From contig NZ_JABWRD020000003.1 of assembly GCF_014268785.2 (NCBI RefSeq), positions 620,001 through 684,000 on the forward strand: a stretch of DNA of 64,000 nt, written 5' to 3'. The notes under the pieces were generated by a model, which was not told the DNA's origin, ran no database searches, and saw only the letters and a list, made by a program, of their open reading frames with translations. Source of the DNA: Pseudomonas shirazensis. Its GTDB lineage: Bacteria; Pseudomonadota; Gammaproteobacteria; Pseudomonadales; Pseudomonadaceae. The position numbers were made by a program, and so were the translations under genes. Each line of letters opens with the position of its first letter. Position 1 is the stretch's first letter. Below, one piece after another: positions 47,231 through 55,386 of the stretch.

Positions 47231-50206
47231 TCAATTCTCTCGACGGTCGCGAATTTCAGGGGACGTCGCTACGACATGCCGGGGCAGGGTCACGCGGATC
47301 CGGGTGCCACGCTGCCGTTCGATATCGGCGGGGCTGTCGATGGTGATTTGCCCATAATGCTCTTCCACGATGGAATAGACCAGTGCAAGCCCCAGTCCGG
47401 TTCCCTCGCCAGGGTCCTTGGTGGTGAAGAACGGTTCGAACAAGCGGTCCATGATGTTTTTCGGAATACCGCTGCCTTCGTCCTCGACCACCAGGTCGAC
47501 GGTGTGCTCGCTGACTTCGCTACGCACGCGCACGGCACTGCCGGCGGGCGAGGCATCACGGGCGTTGGACAGCAGGTTGATGAGCACTTGGGCGAGGCGC
47601 TGCGGGTCACCCACGGCCCAGTGATCCGGGTCGCACAGGTTGAAGAACTGCACCTCGAAATTGCGCCGGTTGAGGGCCAGCAGGCCGATCGCGTCCTGGG
47701 CGACTTCAGCCAGGCATACCGGCTCTTCGTTGTTCTGATGGCTGCCGCCGGCATGGGCGAAGCTCATCAATGACTGGACGATGCGCGAGACGCGTTTGGT
47801 CTGCTCGATGATCTGGCTGGACAGCTCGGTGATTTCGCCATCGTCCTCACGCTCTTCGCGCAGGTTCTGCGCCAGGCAGGCGATGCCGGTGATCGGGTTG
47901 CCGATCTCGTGGGCGACCCCGGCGGCGAGGCGGCCAATACTGGCCAGGCGCTCGGAATGCACCAGCTTGTCTTCCAGCGCTTGCGTATCGGTGAGGTCCT
48001 CGACCAGCAGTACCAGGCCGCTGTTGCCCGGTGCCAAAGGCTCGTCGATGGCGGCTTTGTGCAGGTTGAGCCAGCGGGTCTGGCCGTCGAGGCCCAGGCG
48101 CTGCTTGTGCAGGTGCTCGTCGGGCAGGTCGATAAAGCCCTGCAGCAGCCCGCGCCAGGGCTCGGCGATGGTGACCAGGCGCGAGCCGACCACGTGCTTG
48201 GCGGCAATCCCGGTCAGCTCTTCCATGGCCTTGTTCCACATCAGGATCTCTTGATCCTTGGCCAGCGAGCAGACACCCATGGGCAGCTCCTGCAAGGTCT
48301 GGCGGTGGTAACGGCGCAGCGCATCGAGTTCGGCGGCCAGGCCGGTCAGGCGCGAGTGGTAATCCTCAAGCCGGCTTTCGATGAAGTGGATATCTTCGGT
48401 TACGTAATTTTCGTTGCCGGATTTGTACGGCAAGAAGGTTTCGACCATGTCCTGGGCAACGCTTGGGCCCATCAGGCCGGACAGGTTGGCCTCGATGCGA
48501 TCGCGCAGACGGCGCAGGGCGTAGGGGCGACGTTCGTCGAACGGCAGGTACAAATCGCGCAGGGCTTGCTCGACTTCTTTTTGCGCGGCCTTGGCGCCCA
48601 GCGGTTTGGCCAGCTGGGTGGCGAACTCCTGCGGCGAAGCGGCGTGCAGTTCACGCCGCTGTGGCCGGCGCACGTTGTCGACTGCACAGGCTTCAGCGGC
48701 GCTGACTTCTTCACTGCTGGCGTTGGTGAACAGCGAGATCAGGGTAAACAGCAGGACGTTGGCGGCCAGCGACGCAATCGCCGCCATGTGCCAGCTGGTG
48801 TCGTCGAGCACATAGATCATGTCCAGCAGCGGAATATAGAAGCCCTGCAGGTTGCCCAGCAGCGGCAACAGCATGGTCACCATCCATACCAGCATGCCTG
48901 CCAGCAGACCGGCGATGAAGCCACGGCGGTTGGCGGTCGGCCAGTACAGCACCGAAAGCACGCCGGGGAGGAACTGCAAGGTGGCGACAAAGGCAACGAT
49001 GCCGAGGTTGGCCAGACTCTGGTGGTTATTCTGGGTCAGATAGAAGACGAAGCCGGCGGTGATGATGGCGACGATCAGCGCGCGCCGGGTCCACTTCAGC
49101 CAGCGATAGATATTGCCTTCGGCCGGTGGCTGATACAGCGGTAGTACCAGGTGGTTGAGGGCCATGCCCGACAGCGCCAGGGTGGTGACGATGATCAGCC
49201 CGCTGGAAGCCGACAAACCGCCGACGTAAGCCAGCAGTGCCAGTGCTTCATTATTGGCGGCAATGCCCAGGCCTAGAGTGAAATACTCGGGGTTGGTGCT
49301 CGCGCCCAGGCGCAGCCCTGCCCACAGGATCAGCGGCACGGCCAGGCTCATCAGCAGCAGGAACAACGGCAGGCCCCAGCTGGCGCTGACCAGCGCGCGC
49401 GGGCTGAGGTTTTCGGTAAAGGCCATGTGGTACATGTGCGGCATGACGATCGCCGAGGCGAAGAACACCAGCAGCAACGTGCGCCACGGGCCTTCCTGCA
49501 GTGGCGTGTGCAGCGCGGCGAGGGCGGTCTGGTTTTGCAGCAGCCACACCTCCAGGCCGTGTGGGCCGCCGAACACACCATACAGCGCATACAGGCCGAC
49601 CCCGCCCAGGGCGATCAGCTTGATCACCGACTCGAAGGCGATGGCGAACACCAGCCCTTCGTGTTTCTCGCGGGTGGCGATATGGCGCGAGCCGAAGAAG
49701 ATGGTGAACAGGGTGATCAGCGCACAAAAGGCGAACGCGACCCGGGCCTTGACCGGTTCGCCGGTGAGGATGTTGATCGAGTCGGCCACCGCCTGGATCT
49801 GCAGGGCCAGCAGCGGCAGCACACCAATCAACATAAAGATGGTGGTCAACGCGCCGGCCCAGGTGCTGCGAAAGCGAAACGCGAGCAGGTCGGCCAGGGA
49901 TGACAACTGGTAAGTGCGGGTGATCTTCAGGATCGGATACAGCAGCACCGGCGCCAGCAGAAACGCCCCCGACACGCCCAGGTAACAGGCAAGAAAGCCG
50001 TAGCCATACTGATAGGCCAGGCCGACCGAGCCATAGAAGGCCCAGGCGCTGGCATAGACGCCCAGCGACAAGGTATAGGTCAGCGGGTGACGAATGACCG
50101 AACGCGGGATCAGTCCGCGCTCGCTGATCCAGGCCACGCCGAACAGTACCAGCAGGTACCCGGCGCTGATCAGGATCATCTGGGTCAGGCTAAAGCTCAT
50201 CGGCAT
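47231..50206 (-). CDS. cbrA: Transporter-type sensor histidine kinase CbrA
   Basis: 991 residues from the ATG at 50206; an ATG two codons in (50200) is also possible. The first about 500 residues are a sodium/solute symporter (SLC5-like) domain with 12-13 membrane helices, ending in a soluble linker. A PAS region (about 615-740) follows. The kinase core has the phospho-acceptor in GVAHEIGNPITG (about His766), the N box INLLSNARDAS, and G boxes DEGSGIP and GEGTGLGLAL. CbrA has been reported to take up histidine and to phosphorylate CbrB. The start overlaps cbrX. Confidence 0.95.
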   Translation of the reverse strand: MPMSFSLTQMILISAGYLLVLFGVAWISERGLIPRSVIRHPLTYTLSLGVYASAWAFYGSVGLAYQYGYGFLACYLGVSGAFLLAPVLLYPILKITRTYQLSSLADLLAFRFRSTWAGALTTIFMLIGVLPLLALQIQAVADSINILTGEPVKARVAFAFCALITLFTIFFGSRHIATREKHEGLVFAIAFESVIKLIALGGVGLYALYGVFGGPHGLEVWLLQNQTALAALHTPLQEGPWRTLLLVFFASAIVMPHMYHMAFTENLSPRALVSASWGLPLFLLLMSLAVPLILWAGLRLGASTNPEYFTLGLGIAANNEALALLAYVGGLSASSGLIIVTTLALSGMALNHLVLPLYQPPAEGNIYRWLKWTRRALIVAIITAGFVFYLTQNNHQSLANLGIVAFVATLQFLPGVLSVLYWPTANRRGFIAGLLAGMLVWMVTMLLPLLGNLQGFYIPLLDMIYVLDDTSWHMAAIASLAANVLLFTLISLFTNASSEEVSAAEACAVDNVRRPQRRELHAASPQEFATQLAKPLGAKAAQKEVEQALRDLYLPFDERRPYALRRLRDRIEANLSGLMGPSVAQDMVETFLPYKSGNENYVTEDIHFIESRLEDYHSRLTGLAAELDALRRYHRQTLQELPMGVCSLAKDQEILMWNKAMEELTGIAAKHVVGSRLVTIAEPWRGLLQGFIDLPDEHLHKQRLGLDGQTRWLNLHKAAIDEPLAPGNSGLVLLVEDLTDTQALEDKLVHSERLASIGRLAAGVAHEIGNPITGIACLAQNLREEREDDGEITELSSQIIEQTKRVSRIVQSLMSFAHAGGSHQNNEEPVCLAEVAQDAIGLLALNRRNFEVQFFNLCDPDHWAVGDPQRLAQVLINLLSNARDASPAGSAVRVRSEVSEHTVDLVVEDEGSGIPKNIMDRLFEPFFTTKDPGEGTGLGLALVYSIVEEHYGQITIDSPADIERQRGTRIRVTLPRHVVATSPEIRDRREN

Positions 50207-50366
50207 CTCGTTGGCTCTGCAGGATGAAGGTGACGACGATCAGGATCAGCCACAGCAGGTACGGGCGGTACCAGGCGCCGGTGGGCTCGATCCACCAGTC
50301 CATGATGGCCGGCGAGAACAGGTAGATCCCGACCACCAGCAGCAGGACCAAGCGATAGATGTACAT
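50190..50366 (-). CDS. cbrX: Small membrane protein CbrX
   Basis: 58 codons, ATG at 50366 to TAG at 50190-50192. The protein starts MYIYRLVLLLVVGIYLFSPA and has two hydrophobic segments (about 3-20 and 38-52), with an Arg/Asp/Glu-rich end QSQRDADEL. Its 3' end overlaps the cbrA start by 11-17 bp in another frame, so cbrA translation is probably coupled to it. A small protein called CbrX at this site has been described in P. putida; the identification here rests on position and membrane-protein character. It has no other recognised domain. Confidence 0.82.
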   Translation of the reverse strand: MYIYRLVLLLVVGIYLFSPAIMDWWIEPTGAWYRPYLLWLILIVVTFILQSQRDADEL

Positions 50367-50401
50367 GCGGGCCTCGATGAGTGGGCGCTGCGGATTTGCA
50401 C

Positions 50402-50427
50402 TTATTATTGGCGCAAATCGGCGCCAA
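50402..50427. promoter_or_regulatory. Inverted repeat and -10-like element upstream of cbrX
   Basis: TTGGCGC (50408-50414), spacer AAATCG, GCGCCAA (50421-50427) is a perfect 7+7 dyad. On the minus strand it directly precedes TAATAA, a possible -10, about 30 nt upstream of the cbrX start. This would place a regulator between the -35 and -10 of the cbrXAB promoter. The binding protein is not known to me. Confidence 0.4.
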
Positions 50428-50537
50428 CGGCCGGGCCGATGCTAGCGGGATTCTACGGCTGTGGGCAAGAAATTGAATTTGCTCGATTTTTACCGCGCGC
50501 CAAGGGCTGCAGCGAGCCCACGGCGCGGGACCGGCAA

Positions 50538-51425
50538 CTAGCGCAGATCAGCCTCGGCCAGGGTCAGCTGGCGGGCGATGGCCTCAGGGCGCCAACGCTG
50601 GCGCGCGATCTCCAGTACCTCAGCCGGGCTGGCCTGCTCAAGCGCAGGCTCGCTCGCTTGGCCCAGTGCACGCAGCGCGCGCAGGAGGAGAGGGGTGGCC
50701 TGCTCAGGTGCCAGCGGTGGCGAGCGGTACGATTTACCCAGCTTGTGCCCGTCGGGCTGGATCAGCAACGGGATGTGCAGGTAGCGCGGCTGGGAAAACC
50801 CCAGTAGTTCTTGCAGGTACAGCTGACGCGGGGTGTTGTCGAGTAAGTCGGCGCCGCGCACGATATCGGTAACACCTTGCCAGGCATCGTCCAGCACCAC
50901 CGCCAGCTGGTAGGCGTACAAACCATCGCGGCGTTGAATGATGAAGTCGCCGACTTCGCGGCCCAGGTGCTGGGCGAACGGCCCTTGCACACGGTCATCG
51001 AAGCGATAGCTCAGCTCCGGCACGCGCAAGCGGATCGCCGCGCCCTCGCGGGCGTGACCGGCGTTGCGGCAAGTGCCAGGGTAGATGCCGTTGCTGCCCT
51101 CCAGTTGCTTGCGCGAGCAGGTGCAGGCGTAAGCCAGCCCCTGACGGAACAGGTGCTCGACCACGTCGGCATAGGCAGCATGGCGCTGGCTCTGGTACAC
51201 CACCTGGCCGTCCCAGTGCAGGCCGTAGCCTTCGAGGGTGCGCAGGATTGCATCGCGGGCGCCGGGCATCTCGCGCGGCGGGTCGGTGTCTTCCATGCGC
51301 AGCAGCCAGCGGCCATTGACGGCGCGGGCGTCCAGCCACGAGGCCAGGGCGGCCACCAGCGAGCCGAAGTGCAGGAAACCACTGGGGGTAGGGGCGAAGC
51401 GCCCGACGTAGGGGGAGGCAGTCAT
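50538..51425 (-). CDS. gluQ: Glutamyl-Q tRNA(Asp) synthetase GluQ
   Basis: 295 residues. GluQ-RS is a truncated glutamyl-tRNA synthetase that attaches glutamate to queuosine in tRNA(Asp). The catalytic start VGRFAPTPSGFLHFGSLVAA contains an HFGS version of HIGH. A zinc site is visible (YACTCSRKQL ... YPGTCRN). KLGKS stands for the KMSKS loop. There is no tRNA anticodon-binding domain, as expected. It lies downstream of dksA on the same strand, the usual pair, with a terminator between. Confidence 0.95.
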   Translation of the reverse strand: MTASPYVGRFAPTPSGFLHFGSLVAALASWLDARAVNGRWLLRMEDTDPPREMPGARDAILRTLEGYGLHWDGQVVYQSQRHAAYADVVEHLFRQGLAYACTCSRKQLEGSNGIYPGTCRNAGHAREGAAIRLRVPELSYRFDDRVQGPFAQHLGREVGDFIIQRRDGLYAYQLAVVLDDAWQGVTDIVRGADLLDNTPRQLYLQELLGFSQPRYLHIPLLIQPDGHKLGKSYRSPPLAPEQATPLLLRALRALGQASEPALEQASPAEVLEIARQRWRPEAIARQLTLAEADLR

Positions 51426-51450
51426 GGTTTACGTCATCTTCACAATGAAA

Positions 51451-51474
51451 AACGGGGCGCCTGAGCGCCCCGTT
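51451..51474 (-). terminator. Terminator of dksA
   Basis: AACGGGGCGC (51451-51460), loop CTGA, GCGCCCCGTT (51465-51474), a perfect 10-bp stem; on the minus strand it is followed by TTTTT. gluQ lies beyond, so its expression needs readthrough or its own promoter. Confidence 0.92.
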
Positions 51475-51489
51475 CGATGAAAAGCACGA

Positions 51490-51936
51490 TCAGGCTTTGC
51501 CGACCTGCTTTTCTTTCTTCTCTGCCACTTCCTTGCAATCGAAGCACAGGTCGGCGGTAGGGCGAGCTTCCAGACGGCGCAGGCCGATCTCGATGCCACA
51601 GGCTTCGCACCAGCCGTATTCCTCGTCGACAATCAATTGCAGGGTCTTGTCGATCTTCTTGATCAGCTTGCGCTCGCGATCGCGGGCGCGCAGTTCAAGG
51701 GCGAACTCTTCTTCTTGCGAGGCACGGTCCGCTGGGTCGGCGAAGTTGGCCGCCTCTTCTTTCATATGGTCAACGGTCTTGTCGACGCCGATCATCAACT
51801 CCTGCTTCCAGGCACTCAGGATCTTGGTGAAGTGCTTGCGCATGGGTTCACCCATGTACTCTTCACCCTTGCTCTCCTGGTAGGGCTCAACCCCATAAAG
51901 GTTCTGACTGGCTTTTTGCTTTTCTAGGGTGGACAT
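51490..51936 (-). CDS. dksA: RNA polymerase-binding transcription factor DksA
   Basis: 148 residues from MSTLEKQKASQNLYGVEPYQ; six upstream codons are open but unsupported. DksA works with ppGpp in the secondary channel of RNA polymerase to repress stable-RNA promoters and activate amino-acid genes. The coiled coil includes the acidic tip NFADPADRASQEEE. The C-terminal zinc finger has four cysteines (CEACG ... CFDCKE). It is the long, zinc-bound form, not the zinc-free DksA2. It competes with GreA, encoded at 15695, for the same channel. Confidence 0.97.
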   Translation of the reverse strand: MSTLEKQKASQNLYGVEPYQESKGEEYMGEPMRKHFTKILSAWKQELMIGVDKTVDHMKEEAANFADPADRASQEEEFALELRARDRERKLIKKIDKTLQLIVDEEYGWCEACGIEIGLRRLEARPTADLCFDCKEVAEKKEKQVGKA

Positions 51937-52150
51937 GAATAGACCGCCTCTCACTCATCTGATCCAATGCGCAGGATGCTCCATCTCCGGCGACCGCCGG
52001 CCCTGCGACTGCGAGCCGCCGAACTTACCAGATAGATCGGGGGTGCGCTACCCCGGCCGATCTCACTGTTGACAGCGGCCCGCGCTACGCGTTCAGTGGC
52101 ATGTTGACGCTTGATTCACCAGTCTAGATGCATTTCATAGAAGGCCCACA

Positions 52151-53323
52151 ATGGCTCAGTCCTACAGTGCGCGCAGCCGCGCCATCGAACCTTTTCATGT
52201 CATGGCCCTGTTGGCCCGCGCCAACGAGCTGCAGGCCGCCGGCCATGACGTGATCCATCTGGAAATCGGCGAGCCGGATTTCACCACCGCCGCGCCGATC
52301 GTGGCTGCCGGCCAGGCTGCGCTGGCGGCGGGGCATACCCGTTACACCGCCGCGCGCGGGCTACCCGCACTGCGCGAAGCGATTTCTGCCTTTTATGGCA
52401 AGCGCTACGGGCTGGACATCGACCCGCAGCGGATCCTGATCACACCAGGCGGCTCGGGCGCGCTGCTGTTGGCCAGCAGCTTGCTGGTCGACCCTGGCAA
52501 ACACTGGCTGCTGGCTGACCCGGGCTACCCGTGCAATCGGCATTTCCTGCGGCTGGTCGAGGGCGCGGCGCAGTTGGTGCCGGTCGGGCCAGAGGTCAAT
52601 TATCAGCTGACCGCCGAGTTGGTCGCGCAGCACTGGAACCAGGACAGCGTCGGTGCGTTGGTGGCATCGCCGGCCAACCCCACCGGTACCGTGCTCGACC
52701 GCGATGAACTGGCCGGCCTGGCGCAAGCGATACGCGCCCGTGATGGCCATCTGGTGGTGGACGAGATCTATCACGGCCTGACCTACGGTATGGATGCGCC
52801 GAGTGTGCTCGAAGTGGCCGATGACGCCTTTGTGCTGAACAGTTTTTCCAAATATTTCGGCATGACCGGCTGGCGCCTGGGCTGGCTGGTCGCGCCGCCG
52901 CAGGCGGTGGCCGATCTGGAGAAGCTTGCGCAAAACCTCTACATCAGCGCCCCAAGCATGGCCCAGCACGCCGCGCTGGCCTGTTTCGAGGATGACACCC
53001 TGGCCATTCTCGAACAGCGCCGTGGCGAATTTGCCAAGCGCCGCGACTATTTGCTGCCGGCGTTACGCAACCTTGGCTTCGGCATCGCCGTCGAGCCGCA
53101 AGGCGCCTTCTATCTATATGCCGACATCAGCAAGTTCGGTGGCGACGCATTCGCCTTCTGCCGGCACTTCCTCGAAACCGAGCATCTGGCGTTTACTCCG
53201 GGCCTGGACTTCGGCCGCCATCAGGCTGGGCACCATGTGCGCTTCGCCTATACCCAGAGCTTGCCGCGGCTGGCACAGGCGGTTGAGCGGTTGGCCCGCG
53301 GCCTGCGTAGTTGGCAAGGCTGA
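52151..53323 (+). CDS. Class I/II pyridoxal-phosphate aminotransferase
   Basis: 390 residues. A fold type I aminotransferase with the GEPDF motif (VIHLEIGEPDFTT), the LANPTGT-type ASPANPTGTVL, the DEIYHGL loop and the PLP lysine in NSFSKYFGMTGWRLGW. The HVRFAYTQS C-terminal Arg binds the substrate carboxylate. The substrate cannot be read from sequence; related pseudomonad genes are annotated as aspartate/alanine-type. It overlaps sfsA by one base (TGATG), so the pair is coupled. Confidence 0.92.
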   Translation: MAQSYSARSRAIEPFHVMALLARANELQAAGHDVIHLEIGEPDFTTAAPIVAAGQAALAAGHTRYTAARGLPALREAISAFYGKRYGLDIDPQRILITPGGSGALLLASSLLVDPGKHWLLADPGYPCNRHFLRLVEGAAQLVPVGPEVNYQLTAELVAQHWNQDSVGALVASPANPTGTVLDRDELAGLAQAIRARDGHLVVDEIYHGLTYGMDAPSVLEVADDAFVLNSFSKYFGMTGWRLGWLVAPPQAVADLEKLAQNLYISAPSMAQHAALACFEDDTLAILEQRRGEFAKRRDYLLPALRNLGFGIAVEPQGAFYLYADISKFGGDAFAFCRHFLETEHLAFTPGLDFGRHQAGHHVRFAYTQSLPRLAQAVERLARGLRSWQG

Positions 53324-54036
53324 TGGCGCAGTTTCCTCAACTGGAACAGGGCCGCCTGCTGCGCCGCTACAAGCGCTTTCTGGCCGATATCGAACTGGCC
53401 AACGGCGAGCTGCTGACCATTCACTGCCCCAATACCGGTTCGATGCTCAACTGCATGCGCGAAGGCGGGCAGGTCTGGTTCAGTCGCTCCGGCGACCCCA
53501 AGCGCAAGCTGCCCGGCACCTGGGAAATCAGCGAGACGCCACAGGGCCGGCTGGCCTGCATCAATACCGGGCGGGCCAACGCACTGGTTGAAGAGGCTTT
53601 GCACGCCGGGGTGATCAGCGAGCTGGCCGGGTTTACCGCACTCAAGCGCGAGGTGGCCTATGGCAGCGAGCGCAGCCGGATTGATTTTCGTCTGGAGTTT
53701 GCCAGTGGGCCTGCCTATGTCGAGGTCAAGAGTGTCACCCTCGGCTACCCGGACAGCGCGGTGGCGGCGTTTCCCGATGCCGTCACCCAGCGCGGTGCCA
53801 AGCATCTGCGCGAGCTGGCGGCACTGGCCCGACAGGGGATCCGTGCGGTGCAGCTGTATTGCGTCAATCTCAGCGGGATCGAAGCGGTGCGGCCTGCCGA
53901 AGAAATCGATGCCGCCTACGCCACGGCGTTGCGCGCAGCTGTTGCCGAAGGCGTCGAGGTGATCGCCTACGGCACCTGCCTGGATGCCCAGCAGATTCGC
54001 ATCGACCGCCCGCTGCCGGTGTTGCTCACGCGCTGA
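53323..54036 (+). CDS. sfsA: Sugar fermentation stimulation protein homologue SfsA
   Basis: 237 residues from the ATG at 53323. The SfsA family signature is clear: KRYKRFLADIEL, the CPNTGSMLNCM motif, TWEISETPQGRLACINTGRAN, and the nuclease-like core YVEVKSVTLGYPDSAVAAFPDAVTQRGAKHLRELA. Residues E and K of VEVKSVT fit a PD-(D/E)XK nuclease. In E. coli it was linked to maltose gene expression, but the role is uncertain. Its 3' end overlaps the convergent Rieske gene by 11 bp. Confidence 0.93.
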   Translation: MAQFPQLEQGRLLRRYKRFLADIELANGELLTIHCPNTGSMLNCMREGGQVWFSRSGDPKRKLPGTWEISETPQGRLACINTGRANALVEEALHAGVISELAGFTALKREVAYGSERSRIDFRLEFASGPAYVEVKSVTLGYPDSAVAAFPDAVTQRGAKHLRELAALARQGIRAVQLYCVNLSGIEAVRPAEEIDAAYATALRAAVAEGVEVIAYGTCLDAQQIRIDRPLPVLLTR

Positions 54037-54343
54037 GCCAGATGCCTTGGCTGTCTTCATGGCAGGCCAGGGCCTGCAACTGCTCGCCCTCGCACGGGCC
54101 GGCCACGCACTCGCCACTCTCGATCAGAAACAGCGCCCCATGCTGGGCGCAGTGGATCAGGCTGGCGCTGGCATCCAGAAACGTGTCGTCTGCCCAGTTC
54201 AACGGGATGCCCTTGTGTGGGCAGCGGTTGCGATAGACAAACACCTGGCCGTGGCGACGCACGGCAAACAGCGCCTGGCCTGCTAGGTTGAATGCACGGC
54301 TGTGGCCTTCAGCAAGTTGCTCGGAAGCACATAGAAGCTGCAT
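54026..54343 (-). CDS. Small stand-alone Rieske [2Fe-2S] protein
   Basis: 105 residues from MQLLCASEQLAEGHSRAFNL; 12 more upstream codons are open. The Rieske cluster motifs are both present: CPHKGIPLN and CAQHGALF, giving two Cys and two His ligands. There is no oxygenase domain next to it. Such small Rieske proteins resemble ferredoxin components; the electron partner is unknown. It overlaps sfsA at its 3' end and is divergent from the heme transporter, whose Fur box lies about 60 bp from its start, so iron control of both sides is possible. Confidence 0.88.
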   Translation of the reverse strand: MQLLCASEQLAEGHSRAFNLAGQALFAVRRHGQVFVYRNRCPHKGIPLNWADDTFLDASASLIHCAQHGALFLIESGECVAGPCEGEQLQALACHEDSQGIWLSA

Positions 54344-54396
54344 CGCGGGAAATCGTCCTGCGGTAAAAGGTTGGCACAAGGCAGCGCTTGACGCTC

Positions 54397-54415
54397 AATG
54401 AGAATAATTATCAAA
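54397..54415. promoter_or_regulatory. Fur box upstream of the heme transporter genes
   Basis: The core TGAGAATAATTATCA (54399-54413) matches the 7-1-7 Fur motif TGATAATNATTATCA with a single mismatch. It lies about 90 bp upstream of the phuT start. Confidence 0.88.
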
Positions 54416-54504
54416 CTGTGCGCTGCTGCGTTGGCCGACTATGGTGCGCAGTTCTGTCGTGTGCCACAAGGCGCACGGCCTGTCTTCTGCAAAGGAATCC
54501 GCTG

Positions 54505-55386
54505 ATGCGCCGTCCCGCTGCTCTGCTTGCCCTGTGCGCTGCACTTGTTATGTCCACTCAGGCGGCGGCTGCCGAACTACCGCAGCGCTGGGTCAGTGCC
54601 GGCGGTGCCTTGAGTGAGTGGATCAGCGCGCTGGGTGGTGAGCAGCGGCTGGTCGGCGTCGATACTACTAGCCAACACCCCGATGCACTAACTGCGCTGC
54701 CGAGTATCGGCTATCAGCGCCAGTTGTCGGCCGAGGGCATCCTCAGCCTGCGTCCTGATCTGCTGGTCGGCACTGATGAAATGGGCCCGCCGCCGGTGCT
54801 GACGCAGATTCGCCAGGCAGGGGTGCGGGTGGAGGTGTTCTCGAGCAAGGCCGAGCTGGCGGCGCTGGATGCCAACCTCGAGAAACTGGGCCGCCTGCTT
54901 GGAGAAGAAGGGCGCGCCGGGCTGCTGGCGGGTCAGTTCCATCATGAGCTGAATGCCGTGCAGACCAAGCTCAAACAGGCTCAGGCCGTGCAGAAAGCGC
55001 CCGGCGTACTGTTGTTGGTCGGCCATGCTGGCGCCAAACCGTTAATCGCCGGCGCGGGCACGGCGGGGGATTGGCTGCTGGGCCAGGCCGGTGGGCGCAA
55101 TCTGGCTGTGCATCAGGGCTACAAGAACTTCTCGGTCGAGGCGCTGGCAGCACTCGACCCAGACGTCATAGTGATTGCCGACCGCAGCTTGAGCGGCGAG
55201 CAGGCGGTGCAGGCGCTGCTCAAGGAAAATCCAGGCCTGGCCAGCTCGCGCGCGGTGCGCGAGAAGCGCCTGGTGTCGCTGGACCCAACCTTGCTGGTGG
55301 GCGGTCTCGGCCCACGACTGCCGGCGACCCTGCAACAGCTGGCCGGTGAGTTTTATCCACAGGCCAAAGCCAGCTTCGCCCCATGA
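54505..55386 (+). CDS. phuT: Heme ABC transporter, periplasmic binding protein
   Basis: 293 residues from the ATG at 54505, with AAAGGA at 54491-54496. A Sec signal peptide ends at about AAAAELPQ (residue 22). The mature protein is a BtuF/HmuT-type fold: RWVSAGGALSEWISALGG, the LVGVDTTSQHPDALTALPSIGYQ segment, and a conserved Tyr in SIGYQRQLSAE that in PhuT-type proteins ligates heme. It forms an operon with the permease and ATPase downstream and is probably Fur-repressed. HmuT is an equivalent name. Confidence 0.92.
   Translation: MRRPAALLALCAALVMSTQAAAAELPQRWVSAGGALSEWISALGGEQRLVGVDTTSQHPDALTALPSIGYQRQLSAEGILSLRPDLLVGTDEMGPPPVLTQIRQAGVRVEVFSSKAELAALDANLEKLGRLLGEEGRAGLLAGQFHHELNAVQTKLKQAQAVQKAPGVLLLVGHAGAKPLIAGAGTAGDWLLGQAGGRNLAVHQGYKNFSVEALAALDPDVIVIADRSLSGEQAVQALLKENPGLASSRAVREKRLVSLDPTLLVGGLGPRLPATLQQLAGEFYPQAKASFAP

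Noticed and set aside
47231..50206. cbrA as a plain sodium/proline symporter
   Set aside because: The transporter-like part is fused to PAS, HisKA and HATPase domains and is followed by a sigma-54 response regulator, so it is a sensor kinase.
51429..51632. 67-codon minus-strand frame between gluQ and dksA
   Set aside because: It overlaps the dksA coding region and the dksA terminator and has no ribosome-binding site.
54371..54386. TGGCACAAGGCAGCGC upstream of phuT, as a sigma-54 promoter
   Set aside because: The GC is one base too close to the GG; the Fur box suggests a normal iron-controlled promoter instead.
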